In this document: in pieces, positions 32,805 through 41,798 of the stretch | Layout: every line of letters starts with the position of its first letter | Numbering within the stretch: position 1 is the first letter of the stretch | NCBI RefSeq assembly: GCF_039523755.1 | Contig: NZ_BAAAFX010000002.1 | Location: 415,633-479,632 of the forward strand | Reading direction: 5' to 3' | Source: Tatumella terrea | GTDB lineage: Bacteria > Pseudomonadota > Gammaproteobacteria > Enterobacterales > Enterobacteriaceae | DNA length: 64,000 nucleotides | Notes under the pieces: generated by a model | What the model saw: the letters and a program-made list of their open reading frames with translations, nothing else | The model's database searches: none | Told to the model about the DNA's origin: nothing | Made by a program: the position numbers and the translations under genes

Positions 32805-33530
32805 ATGGCGACCAACGCAAAACCGGTATATCAACGTATCCTTCTGAAACTGAGCGGCGAAGCCCTGCAGGGTGCTGAAGGTTTTGGCATTGATGCCAGC
32901 ATTCTTGACCGTATGGCGCAGGAAGTAAAAGAGCTGGTTGAGTTGGGCATACAGGTCGGCGTCGTGATTGGCGGCGGTAACCTGTTTCGGGGTGCCGGAC
33001 TGGCAAAAGCCGGTATGAACCGTGTTGTTGGTGACCATATGGGGATGTTAGCCACAGTGATGAACGGTCTGGCGATGCGTGATGCATTACACCGTGCCTA
33101 TGTGAATGCCCGTCTGATGTCGGCCATTCCTCTGAATGGTGTCTGTGATAACTATAGCTGGGCAGAGGCTATCAGTCTGCTACGTAATAACCGTGTGGTT
33201 ATCTTCTCTGCCGGAACCGGTAACCCGTTCTTTACCACGGATTCTGCAGCTTGTCTGCGCGGTATTGAAATCGAGGCAGATGTGGTATTAAAAGCCACGA
33301 AAGTTGACGGCGTATACTCTGCAGACCCGGTGACCAACCCTGATGCCACGTTACACGAAAAATTAAGCTATCAGGATGTGCTTGAGCGTGAATTAAAGGT
33401 GATGGACCTTGCCGCCTTTACTCTGGCTCGCGATCATAACTTACCTATCCGTGTATTCAATATGAATAAGCCGGGTGCATTACGTCGCGTGGTGATGGGT
33501 GAGAAAGAAGGCACTCTGATCGGGCAGTAA
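32805..33530 (+). CDS. pyrH: UMP kinase
   Basis: Phosphorylates UMP to UDP in pyrimidine synthesis. From ATG 32805 it is 241 residues (MATNAKPVYQRILLKLSGEA) and almost identical to E. coli through the amino-acid-kinase core: VVIGGGNLFRG, the GDHMGMLATVMNGLAMRD regulatory helix, and FSAGTGNPFFTTD. AGGA lies further upstream than usual. The seven-codon longer reading is unconserved. It stands between tsf and frr, in a conserved cluster for translation and growth. Confidence 0.97.
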   Translation: MATNAKPVYQRILLKLSGEALQGAEGFGIDASILDRMAQEVKELVELGIQVGVVIGGGNLFRGAGLAKAGMNRVVGDHMGMLATVMNGLAMRDALHRAYVNARLMSAIPLNGVCDNYSWAEAISLLRNNRVVIFSAGTGNPFFTTDSAACLRGIEIEADVVLKATKVDGVYSADPVTNPDATLHEKLSYQDVLERELKVMDLAAFTLARDHNLPIRVFNMNKPGALRRVVMGEKEGTLIGQ

Positions 33531-33674
33531 ACCCTGTCGGCATAATTTAAAATAAGGTATATTCTGACCAACGCTGGTGATTTATCGGCGAAGTCTGGCT
33601 GATGATGACAGGCCCCGTTCTGCTCAAACCAGGAGCAGAAACATCAGGTCAAAACGAATCCAAGGGTTTTTATT

Positions 33675-34232
33675 GTGATTAACGATATTAAAAAAGATGC
33701 TGAAGTACGCATGGAAAAATGCGTAGAAGCCTTTAAAAATACGATCGGCAAAGTGCGTACCGGACGTGCCTCTCCTTCACTGCTGGATGGCATTGTTGTC
33801 GAGTATTATGGTACGCCAACGCCTTTACGCCAGCTGGCTAACGTAACGGTTGAAGACTCACGCACACTGAAACTTAACGTGTTTGATCGTTCTTTAGGTC
33901 CTGCGGTAGAAAAAGCGATCATGGCCTCAGACTTAGGATTAAACCCAAGTTCAGCCGGTACGGATATTCGTGTCCCTCTGCCTCCTCTGACCGAAGAACG
34001 CCGTAAAGATCTGATTAAAATCGTTCGCGGTGAAGCAGAGCAGGGGCGTGTGTCGGTACGTAATGTCCGTCGTGATGCGAACGATAAAGTTAAAGCATTA
34101 CTGAAAGACAAAGAAATCAGTGAAGATGATGAGCGTCGTGCACAGGATGACATCCAGAAGATGACCGATGCTTCAATCAAAAAAGTGGACGCTGCATTAA
34201 CTGAGAAAGAAACGGAGTTAATGGAGTTTTAA
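33675..34232 (+). CDS. frr: Ribosome recycling factor, GTG start
   Basis: Splits post-termination ribosomes together with EF-G. The 185-residue protein starts at GTG 33675 (MINDIKKDAEVRM, in register with E. coli). The conserved RTGRASPSLLDGI, GTPTPLRQLA, PLPPLTEERRKDL and RNVRRDANDKVK segments are all present. A long hairpin with Ts follows. Confidence 0.98.
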   Translation: MINDIKKDAEVRMEKCVEAFKNTIGKVRTGRASPSLLDGIVVEYYGTPTPLRQLANVTVEDSRTLKLNVFDRSLGPAVEKAIMASDLGLNPSSAGTDIRVPLPPLTEERRKDLIKIVRGEAEQGRVSVRNVRRDANDKVKALLKDKEISEDDERRAQDDIQKMTDASIKKVDAALTEKETELMEF

Positions 34233-34251
34233 TCTCAGTGCTGTTGCCGGT

Positions 34252-34299
34252 AAACGCCGCGGAGAAAGACATCATCATGGCTTTCTTTCGCGGCGTTTT
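34252..34299 (+). terminator. Terminator after frr
   Basis: AAACGCCGCG / CGCGGCGTTT outer stem, with GAAAG...CTTTC able to extend it inside, and TTTT at the end. Confidence 0.8.
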
Positions 34300-34361
34300 A
34301 CATTGCTAAACGCGCCGCCCGAAATCCTGTTTTACCCCTTAATTTTTTGATGGATATATTG

Positions 34362-35552
34362 ATGAAGCGTCTGACGTTACTCGGGTCGACCGGTTCTATC
34401 GGAACCAGTACCTTGTCGGTGGTACGGGAAAACCCTGAACAATATCAGGTGACTGCCCTTGTTGCGGGAAATAATGCCGCGTTAATGGCGACCCAGTGCA
34501 GTGAATTCAGGCCAGCTTATGCCGCAATGGCGACGGAAGAAGCCGCCTGTGAATTGCGTGAACGACTGAAAGCATTGAAGGTTGATACTGAAGTGCTCTC
34601 CGGCGTTCAGGCTGCCTGTGAACTGGCGGCATTGCCGGAAGTGGATCAGGTGATGGCAGCCATTGTCGGTGCCTCTGGTTTGTTGCCGACACTTTCTGCC
34701 ATACGTGCCGGAAAAAGGGTATTGCTGGCGAATAAAGAATCGCTGGTGACTTGTGGCCGGTTATTTATGGAGGAAGTCCGGCGTTCCGGGGCTTGCCTGA
34801 TGCCGGTCGACAGTGAACACAATGCCATTTTTCAGAGTTTGCCTGCTGTTATACAACAGCAATTAGGGTACGCTGACCTGCGTAATAGTGGTGTTGATTC
34901 CGTTATTCTGACCGGCTCCGGTGGCCCGTTTCGTGATGTGCCGCTGACCGGATTATCCGCAATGACCCCGGCGCAGGCATGTGCCCATCCGAACTGGTCA
35001 ATGGGCAGAAAAATATCGGTTGATTCGGCCACTATGATGAATAAAGGTCTTGAATACATTGAAGCTCGCTGGCTTTTCAATGCGACTGATTCGCAAATGG
35101 AAGTGGTTATTCACCCGCAGTCTGTTATCCATTCAATGGTACGTTATTGTGATGGCAGTGTACTGGCCCAGTTAGGTTCTCCTGATATGCGCACACCTAT
35201 CGCACATTCTATGGCATGGCCTGACAGAATACCGACCCCGGTGGAACCCCTGGATTTCACCAGCATCGGAGCCCTGACATTCCTGGCGCCGGACTACCAA
35301 CGTTATCCTTGCCTGAAGCTGGCAATAGACGCGTGTGCTGCAGGTCAGGCATCGACCACGGCGCTGAATGCGGCCAATGAGATAGCTGTCGAGGCATTCC
35401 TTAACGGGCATATCCGCTTTACAGATATTGCCGTCCTCAACCATCAGGTGCTGGAGACCGTACAGTTTACGGACCCTGACTGCGTGGAGGCGGTTATGGA
35501 GATCGATAAGCAGGCCCGGCGGATTGCGGGCAATCTGCTGGCGACGTTGTAA
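34362..35552 (+). CDS. dxr: 1-deoxy-D-xylulose 5-phosphate reductoisomerase
   Basis: Makes 2-C-methyl-D-erythritol 4-phosphate in the MEP isoprenoid pathway; target of fosmidomycin. The start at ATG 34362 (MKRLTLLGSTGSIGTSTL) gives 396 residues, matching the family; earlier in-frame codons add five residues. NADPH-binding GSTGSIG (8-14), LANKESLV, metal-binding PVDSEHNAIFQ and the active-site HPNWSMGRKISVDSATMMNKGLE are present. The product feeds undecaprenyl synthesis by the next gene, uppS. Confidence 0.97.
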   Translation: MKRLTLLGSTGSIGTSTLSVVRENPEQYQVTALVAGNNAALMATQCSEFRPAYAAMATEEAACELRERLKALKVDTEVLSGVQAACELAALPEVDQVMAAIVGASGLLPTLSAIRAGKRVLLANKESLVTCGRLFMEEVRRSGACLMPVDSEHNAIFQSLPAVIQQQLGYADLRNSGVDSVILTGSGGPFRDVPLTGLSAMTPAQACAHPNWSMGRKISVDSATMMNKGLEYIEARWLFNATDSQMEVVIHPQSVIHSMVRYCDGSVLAQLGSPDMRTPIAHSMAWPDRIPTPVEPLDFTSIGALTFLAPDYQRYPCLKLAIDACAAGQASTTALNAANEIAVEAFLNGHIRFTDIAVLNHQVLETVQFTDPDCVEAVMEIDKQARRIAGNLLATL

Positions 35553-35575
35553 TCACCGGTTTGTTTAGCTGCTAT

Positions 35576-35604
35576 TTGTCCGAATCAGGCGAAAATGGTA
35601 TAGT
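35576..35604 (+). promoter_or_regulatory. Candidate sigma-70 promoter upstream of uppS
   Basis: TTGTCC (35576-35581) and TATAGT (35599-35604) with a 17-bp spacer, 122 bases before the uppS ATG. It could start the uppS-cdsA-rseP-bamA run. Confidence 0.5.
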
Positions 35605-35726
35605 CACACGCTGATATTTAAGATGCGTGTGAGGGCTTTTACCCGTTTCCCAGGGTGAAAGATTTTTGCGGGCAGAAAGTATTCAGAGATATCTGGCTCT
35701 CTGATGAAAGGAATTTAATACGCATT

Positions 35727-36479
35727 ATGTCGTCCCTATATCAACAAAACACTCCTGACACATACAGGGCGCTGCCGCGGCATGTTGCTATCATCATGGA
35801 TGGCAACGGGCGCTGGGCGAAAAACCAGGGAAAGTTACGTATATCGGGACACCGGGCCGGTGCGAAAGCTGTCAGGCGCGCAGTAAAATTTGCTGTCACC
35901 TGTGAGATGGAAGCACTGACCCTGTATGCATTCAGTAGTGAAAACTGGAACCGTCCTGAGCCGGAGGTTTCTGCATTAATGGAACTCTTCGTCTGGGCGC
36001 TCGACAGCGAAGTGAAAAGCCTGCATAAAAACAACGTTCGCCTGAAAATCATCGGTGATATGCAACGTTTTAGTCCGCGAATTCAGGAGCGTATCCGTAA
36101 TGCGGAGTCACTGACCGCTCAGAATACCGGTCTGACGCTGAATATTGCTGCAAACTATGGCGGCCGCTGGGATATTATTGACGGTGTCCGGCAACTGGCG
36201 AGCAGAGTACAGCAGGGGCAGTTATGCCCTGAAGATATCACGGAAGAAATGCTGGGAGAGCAGCTCTGCTTATGCCATCTGTCTCCGGTTGATTTAGTGA
36301 TAAGGACTGGGGGAGAGCATCGGATTAGTAATTTTCTGCTGTGGCAGGTTGCTTACGCAGAGTTTTATTTTAGTGATGTTCTCTGGCCCGATTTCGATGA
36401 ACAAGTATTTCAGGGTGCGCTGGATGCCTTCTCTCAACGAGAGCGCCGTTTTGGCGGCGCAGCACCCGATGGCGCATAA
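35727..36479 (+). CDS. uppS: Undecaprenyl diphosphate synthase
   Basis: Cis-prenyltransferase building the C55 lipid carrier for peptidoglycan and O-antigen (also called ispU). From ATG 35727 it is 250 residues (MSSLYQQNTPDTY), and family similarity begins at RHVAIIMDGNGRWA. A reading 24 codons longer starts at an unsupported GTG. The catalytic Asp is in MDGNGRW (about 27), with SSENWNRP and the C-terminal RTGGEHRISNFLLWQ as further signatures. It is followed 18 bases later by cdsA. Confidence 0.96.
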   Translation: MSSLYQQNTPDTYRALPRHVAIIMDGNGRWAKNQGKLRISGHRAGAKAVRRAVKFAVTCEMEALTLYAFSSENWNRPEPEVSALMELFVWALDSEVKSLHKNNVRLKIIGDMQRFSPRIQERIRNAESLTAQNTGLTLNIAANYGGRWDIIDGVRQLASRVQQGQLCPEDITEEMLGEQLCLCHLSPVDLVIRTGGEHRISNFLLWQVAYAEFYFSDVLWPDFDEQVFQGALDAFSQRERRFGGAAPDGA

Positions 36480-36497
36480 ATGGACCGGGGGTAACCT

Positions 36498-37355
36498 TTG
36501 TTAAAGTCACGTTTGATTACCGCGATGATACTGATACCGCTGGTAATCATTGCATTATTTTGGTTACCGCCGATCGGTTTCAAAATTATCGTTCTGGTTA
36601 TCTGCATGCTGGCCGCCTGGGAATGGGCGCAGTTTGCAGGGTTTAAGCAAACCGGACCACGGGTATGGGTTGCCGTACTGTTTGGTCTGCTGCTTTCATT
36701 GATGATATTTTCTCTGCCATCTTACCAGAGTGACATCTATCAACCTCCGGTGGCGCTCTCCCTCTGGGTTTCTCTGAGCTGGTGGACCGTTGCCCTGGTG
36801 CTGGTTCTGTTCTATCCGGCCTCCGCTTCTCTGTGGCGGCAATCCCGATTTCTGCGACTGGCTTTCGGTGCGCTGACGCTGGTTCCTTTCTTTTGGGGAA
36901 TGGTCGCGCTACGGCAGTATCACTATAACAGTGATCACTTCGCCGGGGCCTGGTGGCTGTTGTTTGTCATGTTACTGGTCTGGGGAGCGGATTCCGGGGC
37001 TTACATGTTCGGGAAACTCTTTGGTCGTCATAAACTGGCACCGAAAGTGTCTCCCGGGAAAACCTGGGAAGGCTTTGCCGGTGGCCTGATTTCTTCTGCG
37101 GTGATTGCCTGGGTATTTTCCCTGCTGGCTCCCCTGACGGTAGATAGTCGTACTTTGCTGATTTGCGCCATTATTGCTACGCTGGCGTCTGTGCTGGGTG
37201 ATCTCACCGAAAGCATGTTTAAGCGTGAAGCCGGCATCAAAGACAGCGGTAATCTGATCCCGGGGCATGGCGGCATCCTTGACAGAATCGACAGCCTGAC
37301 CGCCGCGATCCCTGTTTTTGCCTGTTTATTGCTTTTGGTTTTCCATGTAGCTTAA
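36498..37355 (+). CDS. cdsA: Phosphatidate cytidylyltransferase, TTG start
   Basis: Membrane enzyme making CDP-diacylglycerol, the precursor of all phospholipids. The 285-residue protein has about eight hydrophobic helices and the CDP-alcohol signature SMFKREAGIKDSGNLIPGHG (about 239-258). The start is TTG (36498-36500) with a G-rich region upstream, giving MLKSRLITAMILIP in register with E. coli. It is ten bases upstream of rseP. Confidence 0.96.
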   Translation: MLKSRLITAMILIPLVIIALFWLPPIGFKIIVLVICMLAAWEWAQFAGFKQTGPRVWVAVLFGLLLSLMIFSLPSYQSDIYQPPVALSLWVSLSWWTVALVLVLFYPASASLWRQSRFLRLAFGALTLVPFFWGMVALRQYHYNSDHFAGAWWLLFVMLLVWGADSGAYMFGKLFGRHKLAPKVSPGKTWEGFAGGLISSAVIAWVFSLLAPLTVDSRTLLICAIIATLASVLGDLTESMFKREAGIKDSGNLIPGHGGILDRIDSLTAAIPVFACLLLLVFHVA

Positions 37356-37364
37356 GGATGTGTC

Positions 37365-38720
37365 GTGATGGGCAGCATACTCTGGAGTCTTGGCGCATTC
37401 GTAGTGGCACTGGGGATTTTGATTACCGTCCACGAATTCGGCCATTTTTGGGTGGCACGGCGTTGTGGTGTCTGGGTCGAGCGTTTCTCTATCGGCTTTG
37501 GCCCTGCCCTATGGCGTAAAAAAGATAAACAGGGCACGGAGTATGTACTCGCGCTAATCCCGCTCGGGGGATACGTTAAAATGCTGGATGAGCGGGCAGG
37601 GGAGGTTCCTGCCGCCAGGCTGCATGAAGCATTTACCCGCAAAACTCTCTCTCAGCGAGCGGCCATCGTGGCTGCTGGCCCTGTCGCTAACTTTATCTTC
37701 GCGCTGTTTGCCTACTGGCTGGTTTTTATGCACGGTGTGCCAGGCATAAAACCGGTCACTGGCGAAATAATCAACAATTCGATTGCTCAACACGCTCAAA
37801 TTCAGCCCGGAATGGAACTTAAAGCGATAGATGGTATCGAAACGCCTGACTGGGATGCTGTCCGTATGGCATTGATGGGGAAAATTGGCGACAGTGGCGT
37901 CAATGTTACCCTCGAAACATTCGGGCAATCCGTCACCGTTGAAAAACATCTGGACCTGCATCACTGGGTCTTTGACCCGGAAAAGCAGGATCCCGTGTTA
38001 TCTTTAGGGATTGTCCCTAAAGGTCCGGTGATTGAAACCACCCTTGCAGAGGTGCAAAAAAATTCACCTGCGGCACAGGCAGGTTTGCAAGCCGGAGACA
38101 GGATCGTTAAAGTCGACGGTGAGCCTGTGGTGAACTGGCAAAGGTTTGTGGCCGGGGTCAGAGATAATCCCGGAAAACCTTTAGCGTTAGACGTTGAACG
38201 TGAAGGGCGGCTCCGGACGTTAATACTGACACCGTCGGTGAAAACAGTGGGTCAGAAAGAAGAAGGATTCGCCGGGGTTATCCCGCGCGTTCAGCCTCTT
38301 GCTGATCAATATAAGACCTTACGGCAATACGGACCTGTCGTCGCCATAGGCGAAGCAGGGGTAAAAACCTGGCAGCTGGTGAAACTGACAGCGTCGATGC
38401 TGGGGAAATTAGTAACCGGTGATATTAAGCTGAAAAATCTCAGCGGGCCGATTTCTATAGCGCAAGGCGCAGGGATATCGGCAGAATACGGAATGATATA
38501 CTATTTGATGTTTTTGGCGTTGATTAGTGTCAATCTGGGGATAATTAACCTTGTCCCGTTACCGGTGTTAGATGGTGGGCATTTGCTTTTCCTGTTGATT
38601 GAAAAGATCAAAGGTGGACCAGTGTCTGAGCGAGTTCAGGACTTCAGTTATCGCATTGGCTCGATTGCGCTGGTGTTATTAATGGGTCTTGCACTTTTCA
38701 ATGATTTCTCACGTTTGTAG
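37365..38720 (+). CDS. rseP: Site-2 membrane metalloprotease RseP
   Basis: Cleaves the anti-sigma factor RseA inside the membrane, releasing sigma-E, and clears signal peptide remnants. The protein is 450-451 residues. The zinc motif HEFGH (about 22-26) is in the first helix, there are two PDZ domains in the middle (about 115-310), and the third zinc ligand is in LPVLDGGH (about 402). Either GTG 37365 or the adjacent ATG 37368 may start; AAGGA lies 6-9 bases upstream. Placement just before bamA ties the stress protease to its outer-membrane assembly targets. Confidence 0.96.
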   Translation: MMGSILWSLGAFVVALGILITVHEFGHFWVARRCGVWVERFSIGFGPALWRKKDKQGTEYVLALIPLGGYVKMLDERAGEVPAARLHEAFTRKTLSQRAAIVAAGPVANFIFALFAYWLVFMHGVPGIKPVTGEIINNSIAQHAQIQPGMELKAIDGIETPDWDAVRMALMGKIGDSGVNVTLETFGQSVTVEKHLDLHHWVFDPEKQDPVLSLGIVPKGPVIETTLAEVQKNSPAAQAGLQAGDRIVKVDGEPVVNWQRFVAGVRDNPGKPLALDVEREGRLRTLILTPSVKTVGQKEEGFAGVIPRVQPLADQYKTLRQYGPVVAIGEAGVKTWQLVKLTASMLGKLVTGDIKLKNLSGPISIAQGAGISAEYGMIYYLMFLALISVNLGIINLVPLPVLDGGHLLFLLIEKIKGGPVSERVQDFSYRIGSIALVLLMGLALFNDFSRL

Positions 38721-38769
38721 ATAACCGAATTCTGCGAACGGGGATGTGTTAGGAACACGCATAATAACG

Positions 38770-41184
38770 ATGGCGATGAAAAAGTTGCTCATAGCGTCGC
38801 TGCTGTTCAGCAGCGCCACCGTGTACGGTGCAGACAATTTCGTGGTGAAAGATATTCATTTCGAAGGGCTGCAGCGAGTTGCCGTCGGGGCGGCCTTGCT
38901 TAGCATGCCTGTTCGTGTTGGCGATACGGTGAATGATGATGATATCAGAAATACTATCCGTTCACTTTTCGCAACCGGTAACTTCGACGATGTTCAGGTG
39001 CTGCGTGAAGGCGGTGATCTGATTGTTCAGGTGAAAGAACGTCCGACGATTGCCAGTATCACTTTCTCCGGAAATAAATCGGTAAAAGACGATCAGCTGA
39101 AACAGAACCTGGAAGCCTCCGGCGTCCGTGTAGGTGATGCGCTGGATCGTACTACCATCTCCTCAATCGAAAAGGGTCTGGAAGATTTCTACTACAGCGT
39201 GGGTAAATACTCCGCCAGTGTGAAAGCGATAGTCACGCCTCTGCCACGTAACCGTGTTGATCTGAAACTGGTCTTTACGGAAGGGGTGTCGGCGAAGATT
39301 CAGCAAATTAACATTGTCGGTAATAAAGCCTTCAGTTCTGATGAGTTGATCTCCCGCTTCCAGTTACGTGATGAAGTGCCATGGTGGAACGTGGTCGCGG
39401 ATCGTAAGTATCAGAAGCAGAAGCTGGCCGGTGATTTGGAAACCTTACGGAGTTTCTATCTGGACCGTGGCTATGCCCGCTTTAATATTGATTCGACCCA
39501 GGTCAGCCTGACGCCGGACAAAAAAGGCATTTACATTACGGTGAACATCACCGAAGGCAGTCAGTACAAGATTGCCGGTGTGGTCGTGAACGGTGATATG
39601 GCAGGACATTCTGCCGAGATCGAAAATCTGGCGAAGATCCCGCCGGGTGAGTTATACAGTGGCGCGAAGGTCACGGCTATCGAAGACAGCATTAAGAAGC
39701 TGTTAGGTAACTATGGTTACGCGTATCCGCGGGTGATGACTCAACCGGAAATCAACGATAAAGATAAGACGGTAAAACTGCACGTCAGTGTGGATGCCGG
39801 AAATCGTTATTATGTCCGTAAGATTATTTTCCGCGGCAATGATACGTCCAAAGATTCTGTCCTGCGCCGTGAAATGCGTCAGATGGAAGGGGCGTGGCTG
39901 GGCAGTAACCTGGTCGATCAGGGCAAAGAACGTCTGAACCGTACCGGTTATTTCGAGAGCGTGGATGTCGATACACAGCGTGTCCCTGGCTCACCGGATC
40001 AGGTTGATGTTATTTATAACGTCAAAGAGCGCAATACCGGTACCTTTAATATCGGTGTGGGCTACGGTACTGAAAGTGGTGTCAGCTTCCAGGTCGGTGT
40101 CACCCAGGATAACTGGATGGGGACAGGGAATACGGTCGGGATCAGTGGTACCAAAAACGATTACCAGACCTACGCCGAACTTTCGATGACCGACCCGTAC
40201 TTTACCGTGGATGGCGTCAGCCTCGGCGGACGTGTGTTCTATAACGACTTTAAGGCTGATGATGCCGACCTGTCCGATTATACGAACCGCAGTTATGGTA
40301 CAGACGGCACACTGGGCTTCCCGGTAAATGAGAATAATACCCTTCGTGTTGGTTTAGGTTATGTGCACAATGACCTGTCTGACATGCAGCCTCAGGTGGC
40401 GATGTGGCGTTATTTTGACTCCATGGGTAAACATCTGCCAACGGATAACGATGACAGTAATTATTCAACGGACGATTTCACCTTTAACTATGGCTGGACC
40501 TATAACACCCTGGATCGCGGATTCTTCCCGACCGCCGGTAACCGGACCAACCTGAACGGTAAAATCACGATCCCGGGCTCAGATAACAGCTACTACAAAA
40601 TGACGCTGGACTCTCAGCAGTACGTACCACTGAACCAGGATCGTACCTGGGTGGTATTAGGCAGGGGGCGTCTGGGCTATGGTGATGGTCTGGGCGGGAA
40701 AGAAATGCCGTTCTATGAGAACTTCTATGCCGGCGGCTCAAGTACCGTGCGTGGTTTCCGCTCGAATACCATCGGGCCGAAAGCCATCTACTATAAATAC
40801 GGTACGGATTCGAACTGCGGAACGTCTTCCGGCAAAGTCTGTTCATCTGATGATGCGGTTGGCGGTAACGCGATGGCCGTTGCCAGCCTTGAGCTGATTA
40901 CGCCAACGCCGTTTGTCAGTGAGAAATATGCGAATTCTCTGCGGACTTCCGTGTTTGTTGATGCGGGTACGGTATGGGATACTAACTGGCAAAATACGTC
41001 AGAAACCGAAGCATTAGGGATCCCTGATTACAGCAAGCCTGGCGATATACGTGTATCCAGCGGTGTTTCACTGCAGTGGATGTCACCTCTGGGGCCACTG
41101 GTGTTCTCATATGCCCAGCCAGTTAAGAAATATACCGGTGACAAGGCAGAGCAGTTCCAGTTCAATATCGGTAATACATGGTAA
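38770..41184 (+). CDS. bamA: Outer membrane protein assembly factor BamA
   Basis: Central pore of the BAM complex that inserts beta-barrel proteins. From ATG 38770 (MAMKKLLIASLLFSSATVYG-ADN) the protein is 804 residues with a signal peptide, five POTRA domains (about 24-420) and a 16-strand barrel. The conserved VRGF (in STVRGFRSN) of loop 6 is present, and a two-cysteine pair (CGTSSGKVC) corresponds to the E. coli loop disulfide, though the loop here is shorter. The C-terminal FQFNIGNTW ends in an aromatic residue as expected. Confidence 0.97.
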   Translation: MAMKKLLIASLLFSSATVYGADNFVVKDIHFEGLQRVAVGAALLSMPVRVGDTVNDDDIRNTIRSLFATGNFDDVQVLREGGDLIVQVKERPTIASITFSGNKSVKDDQLKQNLEASGVRVGDALDRTTISSIEKGLEDFYYSVGKYSASVKAIVTPLPRNRVDLKLVFTEGVSAKIQQINIVGNKAFSSDELISRFQLRDEVPWWNVVADRKYQKQKLAGDLETLRSFYLDRGYARFNIDSTQVSLTPDKKGIYITVNITEGSQYKIAGVVVNGDMAGHSAEIENLAKIPPGELYSGAKVTAIEDSIKKLLGNYGYAYPRVMTQPEINDKDKTVKLHVSVDAGNRYYVRKIIFRGNDTSKDSVLRREMRQMEGAWLGSNLVDQGKERLNRTGYFESVDVDTQRVPGSPDQVDVIYNVKERNTGTFNIGVGYGTESGVSFQVGVTQDNWMGTGNTVGISGTKNDYQTYAELSMTDPYFTVDGVSLGGRVFYNDFKADDADLSDYTNRSYGTDGTLGFPVNENNTLRVGLGYVHNDLSDMQPQVAMWRYFDSMGKHLPTDNDDSNYSTDDFTFNYGWTYNTLDRGFFPTAGNRTNLNGKITIPGSDNSYYKMTLDSQQYVPLNQDRTWVVLGRGRLGYGDGLGGKEMPFYENFYAGGSSTVRGFRSNTIGPKAIYYKYGTDSNCGTSSGKVCSSDDAVGGNAMAVASLELITPTPFVSEKYANSLRTSVFVDAGTVWDTNWQNTSETEALGIPDYSKPGDIRVSSGVSLQWMSPLGPLVFSYAQPVKKYTGDKAEQFQFNIGNTW

Positions 41185-41216
41185 CGGGTGACCCGGACCA
41201 GGTAAAAAAGTTGCAA

Positions 41217-41241
41217 GACAGGGGTGTTTAACACCCCTGTC
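41217..41241 (+). repeat. Hairpin between bamA and skp
   Basis: GACAGGGGTGT / ACACCCCTGTC, an 11-bp perfect stem with loop TTA, 33 bases after bamA. No U-tract follows (GTTAGC), so it is more likely an mRNA stability or attenuation element than a full terminator. Confidence 0.65.
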
Positions 41242-41294
41242 GTTAGCAAAAACAGTGTCTTGAAGACACAAACGGTGATGGTAAGGAGTTTATA

Positions 41295-41795
41295 GTGAAA
41301 AAGTTGTTATGTGCCGCAGGTCTTGGTCTCGCTCTGGCTGCTTCTTCTGTAGCAGCGCAGGCCGCTGACAAAATTGCAGTAGTCAACGTGTCCAGCATTT
41401 TCCAGCAAATGCCACAGCGTGCCACTGTTGCCCGCCAGCTGGAAAACGAGTTCAAGGGTCGTGCAACTGATTTGCAGACTCAGGAACGCGCGCTGCAGGC
41501 TCAGATGCAGAACTTTCAGCGTAATGCCTCGACGATGAAAGCGAGCGATCGTGCCCGTACCGAAAAAGATCTTATGGCTCAGCGTGAAAGCTTCTCTGAA
41601 AAAGCTCAGGCTTTTGAACAGGACAATCGTCGTCGCCAGACTGAAGAGCGTAATAAATTACTGAGCCGTATTCAGGATGCAGTGAAGAAAGTCGCTGGCA
41701 GTGAAGGGTATGACGTTGTGATTGACTCTAACGCTGTAGCGTATGCTGCAGATGCTAAAGACATTACTGCTGACGTGCTGAAACAGGTTAAATAA
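41295..41795 (+). CDS. skp: Periplasmic chaperone Skp
   Basis: Trimeric holdase that carries unfolded outer-membrane proteins across the periplasm to BamA. The protein is 166 residues. The signal peptide (residues 1-23, ending VAAQA) is followed by the small beta body ADKIAVVNVSSIFQQMP, and long charged coiled-coil tentacles fill the rest (about 50-130). It lies directly between bamA and lpxD as in E. coli, three bases before the latter. Confidence 0.96.
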   Translation: MKKLLCAAGLGLALAASSVAAQAADKIAVVNVSSIFQQMPQRATVARQLENEFKGRATDLQTQERALQAQMQNFQRNASTMKASDRARTEKDLMAQRESFSEKAQAFEQDNRRRQTEERNKLLSRIQDAVKKVAGSEGYDVVIDSNAVAYAADAKDITADVLKQVK

Positions 41796-41798
41796 TTG

